Positions 8,045-19,108 of a stretch of DNA of 28,476 nucleotides are shown here, piece by piece (position 1 is the first letter of the stretch; every line of letters begins with the position of its first letter). Below the pieces are notes generated by a model. That model was not told the DNA's origin. It ran no database searches and saw nothing but the letters and a program-made list of their open reading frames with translations. The translations under genes and the position numbers were made by a program. The stretch lies in NCBI GenBank assembly GCA_943367595.1, contig CALRJS020000043.1, positions 1 to 28,476 of the forward strand, read 5' to 3'. This DNA is from MW101C3 sp943367595. Lineage in GTDB: Bacteria; Cyanobacteriota; Cyanobacteriia; PCC-6307; Cyanobiaceae.

Positions 8045-8887
8045 TCAGAGCGTGGTGGCGAACAGTTCCAGCATTCCCTGCCAGCCGGCGGCGGCAGCGT
8101 CGGGGTCATGGTCAGGCCTGGCCTCGCACATGAATCCGTGGCCCGCCTCCAGCTCGATCAGCCGGTGGCGCCGGCCCACCGGATCGGCCTGGCGCAACGC
8201 GGCCCCGATCGCCGCCAGCTCAGCCGCCGGCATCAGCGGATCGCGCCGCCCGCAGAAGCACCAGACCCTGCCAGTTACCTCCGGTAATACCTCCAGGGTG
8301 GGGGGCCCGCCCCCCGGCCTGCCGCTGGCCACCCCTGCCCCGTAAAAGTCTGCGGTGGCAGCGATCTGGGGCAGGCTGGCCGCCAGCAGAGCGGCATGAC
8401 CGCCGAAACAGAAGCCCACACAGCCCAGCTGGCCGGCACCGGTGCGTTCCTGCAACCAGCGGCAGGCCACGTCCAGATCGGCCAGCAGTTCGGCGCTGCT
8501 GGTGCGGTCCTTGTGGCTCCGGCCTTCGGCCAGGTCCGCGGCGCTGTAACCCAGCTCCAGGGCCGGAGCGCTGCGGGCGAACAGGGGCACCGCCAGCGCC
8601 GCATACCCCTCCAGAGCGAGGCGTTCGGTGACCGAGCGCACCCAGGCGTTGATGCCGAAAACCTCTGGCAGCACAAGGATGGCGCCCCGAGCGGGCTGGG
8701 CTGGAGCGGCCCACCAGCAGCGCAGCGGCACGGAAACCACAGCGGTGCCTGCCGCCTGCTCGCCTGCCCGCGAACCTGCCGGCCGGCCAGCAGCCGCCCC
8801 GTCCGGAGCAGCAGCACCGGGGGCTGCAGGAAGGGTGATCCACTCGGCCACGGGTGCTGTCACAGGGGTCGGCCCACACGATGCCAC
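8045..8887 (-). CDS. Dienelactone hydrolase family protein
   Basis: Alpha/beta-hydrolase of the carboxymethylenebutenolidase type. The true substrate in cyanobacteria is unknown. The catalytic triad is visible as Cys160 in GFCFGGH, Asp216 in GRRDPLMP and His250 in EAGHGF. Glu75 in LPEVFGIN matches the family Glu near the active site. It has 280 residues from GTG at 8885-8887. An Ala/Gly/Pro-rich stretch at about 20-48 is longer than in most relatives. Other possible starts are GTG 8863 and GTG 8851 (V-A-E-W-I). The gene is convergent with infC and divergent from the GntR regulator. Confidence 0.9.
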   Translation of the reverse strand: MASCGPTPVTAPVAEWITLPAAPGAAAPDGAAAGRPAGSRAGEQAAGTAVVSVPLRCWWAAPAQPARGAILVLPEVFGINAWVRSVTERLALEGYAALAVPLFARSAPALELGYSAADLAEGRSHKDRTSSAELLADLDVACRWLQERTGAGQLGCVGFCFGGHAALLAASLPQIAATADFYGAGVASGRPGGGPPTLEVLPEVTGRVWCFCGRRDPLMPAAELAAIGAALRQADPVGRRHRLIELEAGHGFMCEARPDHDPDAAAAGWQGMLELFATTL

Positions 8888-9002
8888 TGCAGCGGCTGGG
8901 CCAGTGGCGGAGCAACCGGCACAGCCTCTTATGACAAACAGGGAATTGTCACCGGGGCCGAAGCTCCGTAGGGTGTCCCCAGACGTTCAGGTCCGGGCCG
9001 GC

Positions 9003-10031
9003 GTGCGATTTCACATCCAGCAGGAAAGCGACATCCCGGCGTCGACCCAGCTGTACAACCAGATCTGCTTCGCGATCGCGGCCCGTCACTACCCGCCGGG
9101 CCATCGCCTGCCGAGCACGCGGCAGCTGGCCATGCAGACCGGCCTGCACCGCAACACGATCAGCAAGGTCTACCGCCAGCTGGAAAACGACGGTGTCGTG
9201 GAAGCGATGGCGGGCTCTGGCATCTATGTGCGCGACCAGCAGAAGCCGCGCGAGCTGAAGGCACCGCCGGGCCTGCGCAACCGCCTGCGGCCCGACATCG
9301 ACCGCGAGGTGCGCCAGTGCGTCGACGGCCTGCTCAACGCCGGCTGCACGCTGCAACAGGCGCGGGAGCTGCTCACCCGCGAAATCGACTGGCGCCTGCG
9401 CTGCGGCGCCCGCGTGCTGGTGAGCACTCCGCGCGAGGACATCGGCGCCTCGCTGCTGATTGCCGAAGAACTGGTGCCCGTGCTGGAGGTGCCCGTCGAA
9501 GTGGTGCCGATGGAGGAGCTCGAAGCGGTGCTGGAGAGTTCGAGCAACGGCACGGTGGTCACCAGCCGCTACTTCCTCCAGCCCGTGGAGGAGCTCGCAC
9601 AGCGCTTCGGCGTGCGCGCCGTGGCGGTGGATCTCAACGACTTCCGCCACGAGCTCGATCTGCTCAAGGAGCTGCGGACGGGCAGTTGCGTGGGCCTGGT
9701 GAGCATCAGCCCGGGCATCCTGCGGGCGGCGGAGGTGATCCTGCACAGCATGCGCGGCAACGAGCTGCTGGTGATGACCGCCAACCCCGACGTGGGCAGC
9801 CGCCTGCTGGCCCTGCTGCGGGCCGCCAGCCACGTGCTCTGCGACCGGCCGAGCCTGCCGCTGGTGGAGCAGACCCTGCGCCAGAACCGCGCCCAGTTGA
9901 TGCGGTTGCCCCAGGTGCACTGCGCCCAGAGCTACCTGGGGGCCTCCACCATCGATCTGCTGCGCAAGGAGATCGGCCTCACCGGCCAGCGCGATGGCTA
10001 CGCCGATCCCGAAACCATGCAGGTGGGATGA
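9003..10031 (+). CDS. GntR-family transcriptional regulator with uncharacterised C-terminal domain
   Basis: DNA-binding regulator of 342 residues. The N-terminal winged helix-turn-helix spans about 10-77: QLYNQICFAIAARHYPPG, then RLPSTRQLA, and the recognition helix LHRNTISKVYRQL (48-60), closing with the wing GSGIYVRD. The remaining 265 residues are not a visible FCD, UTRA or aminotransferase domain, and the ligand is unknown. The start chosen is GTG 9003 (V-R-F-H-I-Q-Q), next to where similarity begins. ATG 8931 and GTG 8973 in frame are alternatives. Its TGA overlaps the cysE ATG by four bases, so the two are translationally coupled and a role in Cys/sulfur control is plausible (inference). 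Confidence 0.85.
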   Translation: MRFHIQQESDIPASTQLYNQICFAIAARHYPPGHRLPSTRQLAMQTGLHRNTISKVYRQLENDGVVEAMAGSGIYVRDQQKPRELKAPPGLRNRLRPDIDREVRQCVDGLLNAGCTLQQARELLTREIDWRLRCGARVLVSTPREDIGASLLIAEELVPVLEVPVEVVPMEELEAVLESSSNGTVVTSRYFLQPVEELAQRFGVRAVAVDLNDFRHELDLLKELRTGSCVGLVSISPGILRAAEVILHSMRGNELLVMTANPDVGSRLLALLRAASHVLCDRPSLPLVEQTLRQNRAQLMRLPQVHCAQSYLGASTIDLLRKEIGLTGQRDGYADPETMQVG

Positions 10032-10870
10032 GCAGCGCGAAGCCATCCCCGCCCGGCTCGATCGGGCGGTTGCTGCGTGCGGTCGGCGCCGACCTGCGCA
10101 TGATCAAGGAGCGCGACCCTGCCGCGCGCGGCACGGTGGAGATCCTGCTCTGCTACCCGGGCTTCCACGCCCTGGTGCTGCATCGCTTCAGCCACCGCCT
10201 ATGGCGGCTGGGCCTGCCGCTGGTGCCGCGGGTGCTGTCGCAGGTGGGGCGCGCCCTCACCGGCGTGGAGATCCACCCGGGTGCGCAGATCGGCCATGGG
10301 GTCTTCATCGACCACGGCATGGGCGTGGTGATCGGGGAAACAGCCGTGATCGGCGATCGCTGTCTGCTGTTTCAGGGGGTCACCCTCGGCGGCACGGGCA
10401 AGGAACACGGCAAGCGCCACCCCACGCTCGGCGAGAACGTGGTGGTGGGGGCAGGAGCGCAGGTGCTCGGCGCGATCGTGGTGGGCTCGAACACCCGCAT
10501 CGGCGCCGGCTCAGTGGTGCTGCGCGATGTGGCGCCCGACAGCACGGTGGTGGGCGTTCCGGGCCGGGTGGTGCATCAATCGGGGGTGCGGATCGATCCT
10601 CTGGCGCACTCGCAGCTGCCGGATGCGGAAGCCAGGGTGATCCGCAACCTGATGGAGCGCATCGACACGCTCGAAGGTGAGATGGGGCGCCTGCAGAACT
10701 GCCTGCGGGAAGTGGCCGCCGGCCGCCCCCTGCAGGACATCTGCGGCGGCAAGGCCCAGAACCTGCGCGACCGCGAGATCCTCGAATTCCTCGGCGACGG
10801 CCCCGGGGATGGGCCGGGTGATGGGCAGAAAGCGACGCCAGCTGCCACGACCACGGCCGGCGAGCTGTAG
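10028..10870 (+). CDS. cysE: Serine O-acetyltransferase CysE
   Basis: Makes O-acetylserine from serine and acetyl-CoA, the first committed step of cysteine synthesis. It has 280 residues. The N-terminal helical part contains DLRMIKERDPAARG (22-35). The left-handed beta-helix holds HPGAQIGHG, the catalytic Asp95-His96 in FIDHGMGVVIGETA, GVTLGGTGKEHGKRHP (117-132) with His131, and GAGSVVLRDV. The start is ATG 10028, preceded by AGGTGGG, and shares ATGA with the upstream regulator stop. The tail carries a repeated GDGPGDGPGDG. The extra C-terminal ~90 residues are typical of cyanobacterial and plant-type long forms. Confidence 0.97.
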   Translation: MSSAKPSPPGSIGRLLRAVGADLRMIKERDPAARGTVEILLCYPGFHALVLHRFSHRLWRLGLPLVPRVLSQVGRALTGVEIHPGAQIGHGVFIDHGMGVVIGETAVIGDRCLLFQGVTLGGTGKEHGKRHPTLGENVVVGAGAQVLGAIVVGSNTRIGAGSVVLRDVAPDSTVVGVPGRVVHQSGVRIDPLAHSQLPDAEARVIRNLMERIDTLEGEMGRLQNCLREVAAGRPLQDICGGKAQNLRDREILEFLGDGPGDGPGDGQKATPAATTTAGEL

Positions 10871-10996
10871 ACAACACCCGCGGACGAGTGAGCCGCTTCG
10901 CGACCCTGCGACCGGATCGCACGAACGCCTGATTCAACGACTGGAGCCCGGGCACCCCCCCAAGCGAAGCCCGAGTGACCAAGGAGGCGCTCAGGT

Positions 10997-11015
10997 GCTC
11001 ATTCTAAAAATGAGC
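10997..11015. terminator. Hairpin downstream of cysE
   Basis: Perfect 7-base stem GCTCATT (10997-11003) and AATGAGC (11009-11015) with a CTAAA loop, about 125 bases after the cysE stop. No U-tract follows on the plus strand, so it is only a candidate terminator. Confidence 0.4.
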
Positions 11016-11027
11016 CTTGATAGTCAG

Positions 11028-11077
11028 CCGCTGAGATTCGACTCAGCGGTGTTCAGCCTTGAGCTTCAGCCGCTGAG
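11028..11077. terminator. Hairpin with a third competing arm downstream of secA
   Basis: Perfect 8-base stem CCGCTGAG (11028-11035) and CTCAGCGG (11042-11049) with a six-base loop. A second copy of CAGCCGCTGAG (first at 11025-11035) lies at 11067-11077, so the middle arm can pair with either side. It ends three bases from the secA stop, and a terminator for secA is the simplest reading. Confidence 0.5.
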
Positions 11078-11079
11078 TT

Positions 11080-13920
<2,841 letters not shown>

Positions 13921-14539
13921 GGAGAAGGCCTGTCCGTAGTCGCTTACTTTACCATCGCAAATTCGTGACCGAAAGCGAAGAAACCTGCTGCTGCAAGGGC
14001 TTTCAGCGCTTCACTCGTCGGGAATCCGTACCTGCCAGAGCCACCGGTCTCGCCCTCGCCCTAACGCTGTCCAACCGAAGCAGCACCGTTGCTCAGGGCA
14101 CGCGGCTCACGTCGGCGGCAGGGACAGGCGGGGGCTGGGTGGTTGCCAGCCAGGGGCCCTCTGGTCGCGGAGGTGCTGGATCGCTCGGGTTTGGACACTC
14201 AATGACCGCTCGGCCAGTCTCGCATCATCAGATGAATCACACGAGCCGTAGGGGCGTTCAGGTAGAACTTCAGGCGAAGAGGTACAACTGTGCTTCCTGG
14301 GTCAGCACGCAAACGAGCGGAGTTGCATGGGACATCAGACCCGCCGATCAGCCGCATGCCCTCATTAGCACGGTCCTAGTACCCGCATCCCAATTCGTTG
14401 CACCAGAATCTGGTCCTGCATTGCAGGCATCACCTAGAATCGTAGGTGGTGCAAAGGGATTGACGACCGCCCAGGCCTGCGCTCAACTCGGAGGACATCG
14501 GGCTCATTGATACACTGCTGGGAACGTCTAGACATTCTC
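13921..14539. other. Intergenic region between secA and the polysaccharide island
   Basis: About 620 bases upstream of two divergent genes. A plus-strand open frame (13965-14510) shows no recognisable domain and unconvincing composition, so I do not call it. A TAAAGT word about 35 bases upstream of the secA ATG on the minus strand could be its -10, without a good -35. A GGAGG at 14490-14494 precedes a possible TTG start at 14507 for the next gene. GC content falls here on the way into the island. Confidence 0.45.
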
Positions 14540-15550
14540 ATGAGGCTGGCGATCCTGGTAGTTTCACGCACAGCAAGCCTGTTGAACAACTTCTTGGGCT
14601 CCTTGAACCAGGCCTGCAGCCTCAATCCCCTGGAAGCAGAAATACTTTGCTCGTGGAATGGAACCAGCGAAGAAGAGAAAAAGATTTCCAACACAAGTCG
14701 CTATGATTTCCACATTGCACAACGAACACCCTATCATTTTGCGAGAAACGTTAATAGCCTTGTTAGCTTATCCAATGCCGATCTAGTGATGATCGCAAAT
14801 GACGATCTTACACTTGATCCTGACTGCGTCGATGCCGGAATGAAGACCCTGGAAAGTCGATCGGAGATCGGTCTAGTGGGCGCCGTCCTTCGAAACCAGG
14901 CCAATGAGGTAGTCCATGTAGGCATTAACTTTGACCTAAGAGGCTCTGCTTATCACGCCTTAGAGCAATTAGTACCGGCCAACCACCCTGAACTGAAGAC
15001 CACCGGTCCAGTCGTGGCTGTCACTGGGGCGTTGCAATGGATGCGACGCAGCGATGCTCTCGCCACTCCTCTCAATGAGAGTTATCATGTCTGCGGGGAG
15101 GATGTTGAGCTTTGCCTAGATCTGCAACAGCATATGGGCAAACAGGTTTGGGTGTGTGGTCAAGCGGAAGCAATTCATGAAGCTGAAAGTACTCGGTCTC
15201 TTCAAGCAGAGCAGGCTGCGACCAGCGAGGACCTGCTTCGGCTGCGGTCGAGATATCACGACTTTGTGCTTCGGGCCAGCGCTGCACAGCTGCAACTGCT
15301 ACTCGAAAAACAACAATGGGAAAACAAGTGGCTGCGAGATTTAATCCAGCAGCGAATGATGATTTCCGAAGAGCGCCTAAAGATCTCTGAAGAGCGCCAT
15401 GCAGAGCTTCACCTGGAGAAGGATATCGAACTCCAAAGCCTGCGACATGACGCGCGTGCCCTTGAAGACTTAAATGAGGAGCGCCTGCGACTGAAATCCT
15501 TACTCGAGCGTCGTCCTTCTGTGATGATCCGCCAGGGGGGATGGGAATGA
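14540..15550 (+). CDS. GT2-like glycosyltransferase with C-terminal coiled coil
   Basis: 336 residues. The first 215 look like a GT-A family 2 glycosyltransferase: MRLAILVVSR first strand, a DxD-like ANDDLTLDP (86-94), a VTGALQWMRRSDA acceptor-site segment (161-173) and CGEDVELCLDL (185-195) with the family ED pair. From about 245 to 325 the protein is highly charged and heptad-like, with a repeated ISEER (275-279 and 282-286), and probably forms a coiled coil. That may tether or oligomerise the enzyme. The start is ATG 14540; TTG 14507 with a distant GGAGG is an alternative. Its TGA overlaps the next gene's ATG (ATGA). Donor and acceptor are unknown. GC is lower than in the housekeeping genes. 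Confidence 0.8.
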   Translation: MRLAILVVSRTASLLNNFLGSLNQACSLNPLEAEILCSWNGTSEEEKKISNTSRYDFHIAQRTPYHFARNVNSLVSLSNADLVMIANDDLTLDPDCVDAGMKTLESRSEIGLVGAVLRNQANEVVHVGINFDLRGSAYHALEQLVPANHPELKTTGPVVAVTGALQWMRRSDALATPLNESYHVCGEDVELCLDLQQHMGKQVWVCGQAEAIHEAESTRSLQAEQAATSEDLLRLRSRYHDFVLRASAAQLQLLLEKQQWENKWLRDLIQQRMMISEERLKISEERHAELHLEKDIELQSLRHDARALEDLNEERLRLKSLLERRPSVMIRQGGWE

Positions 15551-17181
15551 GCCTAGACACCACCTCCAGCGGCAGACGCCAGACCAACCTGCAAGGCTTG
15601 AAAGTCTTGGTCACAGCCATTGACCTGGAGCAAAGCGAGCATCGCGGCATAGCCGTGTTCACCAAGGGATTGCTCAAGGCTCTGCACCAAGCTGGAGCCG
15701 AAGTGTGGCTATTGACCCAGTTCGATCCCTCTATGGCCGACGTGGAGTCCCGCCGACTACCAACCAGTACAAGCCAACTGATCTTCTCTGCCAGGGTGCT
15801 GGAGAGCCTCAACAGCGGCCGGCTGACACAGCGCTCCAAAGAGCAGCAGTCGCCGCTCAGTCGCATTCCATTACTCCCGGCATGGCGAAAGCAACTAGCC
15901 CGCCTCAAGAGACTCATTTCCATTCTGTTTCCGAGGCGTCATTTTGATCTGGGTTGTCTCAAGGCCTTGCCCATTCATGGCATCTATGACAATCCCTATC
16001 TGCAGAGCGAACGGCTTGCCTACCTCCAGAACGTCGACGGAATCATCTGCGCCAGTGACCTGTTCGTTCACTCCTTTCGCCTCGCTCAGCAGCGGCAAGG
16101 CCATCGACTGCGCTTGGAGCTAAAGGGTTTCGATGGCTTGGTCTGCACGTGCCCCATCAACATCGAAGCCCGCCATGCGAGGTTTCTTGTGCAAACCGTT
16201 CATGACCTGATCCCCCTGGAGTATGTGCCAACAAGTGACGATGCCGTGACGTTTTCTCGACGACTGAGGGCCTGTGCAAGCAGTGCCCGGTTGTTCGTTT
16301 CGGATTCAACACGGTATAAATACGAATCGGTAATCTTGCCAGAATTCAAGACAACGCAGCAGCATGCCAGTTGCGTTGTCATTCAATCGCCATCACTTGC
16401 TTTTCCAGCCGACGCCTGTGACTGGGAAGCACGAATTCCTGAATTGTCCCTCAACGTTGAAGGACAACCTCGCAATCAACTGCTGGAGCCCTGCCGCTAC
16501 TTTTTGTTCAACTCCTCAGTGGAGCCCCGCAAGAATCTGCTGTTTGTCCTCAAGGCCTTTGTAGAGTCTGGTGTGGAGCGCAGAGGGATCAAGCTGTGCA
16601 TCACCGGCAAGCTCAAGGCTGACAGGTACAGCCTCAAGGTAAAGAACCTAGTTAAGAGCCATCCAAATATAATTTTAACGGGATATGTTGACGAAGCAAC
16701 CAAGCGCCAGCTGTTCCTCAACACACTTGCTGTCGTCAGCCCTTCCCTAGTGGAGGGTTTCGGAATCCCGGTGCTGGACGCCGCCTGCCTTGGACTGCCT
16801 GTGATTGCCAGTCCATCGGAATCGCACCGGGAGATCCTGAACCTGCATGACTTTGAGCAGCATGTGCTGCTGTGCAGCACGCTCGAAACCAGCGACTGGG
16901 CCAGTGCGATGCGACTGACAGTGGGCCGGATGGAACGTCAACGGCAAGAAGCCCGCTGCAGGGAGCCCAGCCACCTGCAGTCCCAGCGCGAGAAGATCTG
17001 GCTGGATGAGCTGCGCCAGCAACGAATCCATCGCTACTGGCAGTTACAGCGCACAATCGATGCGGCCTTCGAGGCTTCTATCACCCGTGTAATCCAGGAG
17101 GAACTCTCGTTGAGGGAGGGCTTGGGTCATGCAATCCGACCTCAAGCAGAGGCCACTGCACCGATCAGCTCCCGGATCTGA
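15547..17181 (+). CDS. GT4-family glycosyltransferase (group 1)
   Basis: 544 residues from ATG 15547, which has a GGGGGG Shine-Dalgarno-like run six bases upstream and overlaps the previous stop by four bases (ATG 15541 is the alternative). The GT-B fold is clear: an N-terminal domain with LVTAIDLEQ and RGIAVFTKGLLKAL (33-46), TVHDLIPLEYVP (217-228), then the C-terminal nucleotide-sugar domain with FNSSVEPRKNL (321-331) and SLVEGFGIPVLDA (400-412), where the two Glu form the EX7E motif. About 60 residues of charged helix follow the catalytic domain. Its 3' end overlaps the convergent GT4 gene by 40 bases. Linkage specificity cannot be read. Confidence 0.9.
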   Translation: MSLDTTSSGRRQTNLQGLKVLVTAIDLEQSEHRGIAVFTKGLLKALHQAGAEVWLLTQFDPSMADVESRRLPTSTSQLIFSARVLESLNSGRLTQRSKEQQSPLSRIPLLPAWRKQLARLKRLISILFPRRHFDLGCLKALPIHGIYDNPYLQSERLAYLQNVDGIICASDLFVHSFRLAQQRQGHRLRLELKGFDGLVCTCPINIEARHARFLVQTVHDLIPLEYVPTSDDAVTFSRRLRACASSARLFVSDSTRYKYESVILPEFKTTQQHASCVVIQSPSLAFPADACDWEARIPELSLNVEGQPRNQLLEPCRYFLFNSSVEPRKNLLFVLKAFVESGVERRGIKLCITGKLKADRYSLKVKNLVKSHPNIILTGYVDEATKRQLFLNTLAVVSPSLVEGFGIPVLDAACLGLPVIASPSESHREILNLHDFEQHVLLCSTLETSDWASAMRLTVGRMERQRQEARCREPSHLQSQREKIWLDELRQQRIHRYWQLQRTIDAAFEASITRVIQEELSLREGLGHAIRPQAEATAPISSRI

Positions 17182-18245
17182 TCCACTTGGCGAGCAAGAT
17201 TCATCCGTCCTGCCAGCAGATAGCCCGCCTCTGACAACTCCTGCCAGGTGGACGTTCCCCGCCGCAGCTGCTGCAGATGGTCAGCCAGCACAGAGCCATC
17301 ATCTTGCAAGGGAAAGAACAGGGAGCTGCCCTCATGGAACTCGCGATGCACAGGAATCTCACTGATCACGGTGGGTAACCCCTCGGCCTTCGCCTCCAGC
17401 ACCGGATAGTCGAAACCCTCCTCAGTGCTGGCCGAAACCAATGCCATGCTCTGACGCAAGTGCATCACCAACTCCTGCGGTTCCAGGGAAGGCAGCAGTT
17501 GGACCTGGCCGGGCCGGGGCAGGTTCCGACATAGGCGCTGCAGCCGATGAGTCTCGCGGCCAGCGCGTCCCACAATGCGAACAACGCCACGCCAATCCGG
17601 CAGGCGCTGCTGCACACCAGCCAGGGCACTCAGCAGAGCCACCAAATTCTTGTTGGTATCGTGCCGTGCCAGCACAAGCAGATCTTCGCTGGCCGGCGCT
17701 CGGATGCGCTCGCGCACCACGTCAATGCCATTGGGCACGACGCTGATGCGCTCGGCAGGCACCCCAAAGGCCAGCAACTGATCGGCGACGTAACGGCTGA
17801 TCGCCACAACCCTGCTGGCACAGCGGAGATGGCGGGGCTGCCAGAAGCGATAGCGCAACCAGGCCTTACGGCTGTTGGACTGCACCAGGGGTGTGAGGTC
17901 GTGGCAAGTGATCAACTGCGGCACATCGGGCCAGAGGAGCAAGGCATCAAAGAAAGGCGAATAGATCACCTCCAGATCGTCCACGCCCAATCCCTGTTCG
18001 GCCAGTAGGCGTGGCAGGTCCAGGCCGTGCTGAACCAGGCTGTAGCGCTGCAGCAGCGCCATCCGCCGCTGGGGTGCCTGACTGGGTGGCTCGGGCTGCC
18101 AGGCCAACGGATCGATCAGCATCCCCCTTCCAAAGGAGTCGAGTTGCAGCCGCAGCCCGGGCAACTGGGGCAACACCCGCTGGACATAGCTGCCGAATCC
18201 TGAGTGACCCGGCAGCCAGGACAGAAGGTTGATCAACTGTGCCAA
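17142..18245 (-). CDS. GT4-family glycosyltransferase (group 1)
   Basis: 367 residues, GT-B fold. The N-terminal loop GHSGFGSYV (13-21) and TCHDLTPL (113-120) mark the acceptor domain. PNGID (171-175), ARHDTNKNL (193-201) and STEEGFDYPVLEA (273-285) mark the donor domain with the EX7E Glu pair. This pattern resembles mannosyl- or rhamnosyltransferases of surface polysaccharide clusters, but specificity is not assigned. The start appears to be TTG 18243-18245, with CGGAG about seven bases upstream and no better ATG. It lies 26 bases after the permease gene and is the last gene of the six-gene operon. Confidence 0.9.
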   Translation of the reverse strand: MAQLINLLSWLPGHSGFGSYVQRVLPQLPGLRLQLDSFGRGMLIDPLAWQPEPPSQAPQRRMALLQRYSLVQHGLDLPRLLAEQGLGVDDLEVIYSPFFDALLLWPDVPQLITCHDLTPLVQSNSRKAWLRYRFWQPRHLRCASRVVAISRYVADQLLAFGVPAERISVVPNGIDVVRERIRAPASEDLLVLARHDTNKNLVALLSALAGVQQRLPDWRGVVRIVGRAGRETHRLQRLCRNLPRPGQVQLLPSLEPQELVMHLRQSMALVSASTEEGFDYPVLEAKAEGLPTVISEIPVHREFHEGSSLFFPLQDDGSVLADHLQQLRRGTSTWQELSEAGYLLAGRMNLARQVDQIRELIGAVASA

Positions 18246-18271
18246 AACGCGCTCCGATGCAGATCAGGACA

Positions 18272-19108
18272 TCAAATCAGGAAGGGAAGATTGGGACGCT
18301 CACGATTCAGCAACTTAAGAGCCACCCAGATGCCGACCAAGTTGAACAGGAACAGGACGATTCCCGTGGTCCACTGCACCTGACCCAGCATTAACGTATC
18401 CCGGACTGGACTAAGGATACGATAAATGGGATTGAAGTCAGCCGTCCATGCCATTGGACCAAGATTCTTTCTCATATAGAGAATCGGCGACAGCAGAAAG
18501 ACCAACTGCAGCAGAATCGGCACCAATTGGTAAATGTCTCTGAACCTGGCCCCCAGCAGACACACCAAGACGGGCAACCAGTAAAGAAAAAGGCACATGT
18601 TGAGCAGAGGAAACCAGCCACTCAGCAGTAGGTTGACCAACAGACTGTGCTGAAACCAGGTCAGAGCCAGCACAACCAGGATAAACGATTGGGCGAACGT
18701 CTGAAGCTGAAAAGCCCACTCTTCCAAGGTGTAAAAGATAGGATTGAGATTGGTATTATGCACATGGGAATGGTTGTGCTCGAATAAATTAGGCGCCGAG
18801 CCGATAGCCGCGCTGATACTGTTCCAGACTACCAAGCCAAGACCAAGATAGACAACATAAGAATCAAAGTCTTGCACTTTAAAGACAGTGCCATACACCA
18901 GGGCCAGAGCAGCGATGGAAAACAGATTGGAAAGGCCGAGCCAGAAACTGCCGAAGAATGTGCGAACAAATCGAGCCCTGGTGCGGGCCGTGGCCGTGAA
19001 CCACCAGACGCGCCGCATGGCCCAGGCCTCGCCCAGGGTGCGGCGCACCGAGGCCTGGCGGCGGCCGCTCCCATCTGAGCAAGCGGAGTACGGGGACGTC
19101 TTGACCAT
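18272..19108 (-). CDS. wzm: ABC-2 type polysaccharide export permease (Wzm-like)
   Basis: Membrane subunit of a polysaccharide ABC exporter, 278 residues. After a polar N-terminus of about 45 residues, the protein contains six likely membrane segments, with the TRARFVRTFFGSFW amphipathic start and the FLLSPILYMRKNLG stretch that are typical of the Wzm/TagG/KpsM family. The start ATG 19106-19108 overlaps the ATPase stop (TGATG), so the two subunits are made together. An internal ATG at residue 31 is less likely. Base composition is AT-richer than its neighbours. The substrate is inferred from context to be the glycan made by the surrounding transferases. Confidence 0.92.
   Translation of the reverse strand: MVKTSPYSACSDGSGRRQASVRRTLGEAWAMRRVWWFTATARTRARFVRTFFGSFWLGLSNLFSIAALALVYGTVFKVQDFDSYVVYLGLGLVVWNSISAAIGSAPNLFEHNHSHVHNTNLNPIFYTLEEWAFQLQTFAQSFILVVLALTWFQHSLLVNLLLSGWFPLLNMCLFLYWLPVLVCLLGARFRDIYQLVPILLQLVFLLSPILYMRKNLGPMAWTADFNPIYRILSPVRDTLMLGQVQWTTGIVLFLFNLVGIWVALKLLNRERPNLPFLI

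Noticed and set aside
13965..14510. 181-codon plus-strand frame between secA and the island
   Set aside because: No domain, signal peptide or plausible composition; it starts within the secA promoter region and reads as chance open sequence.
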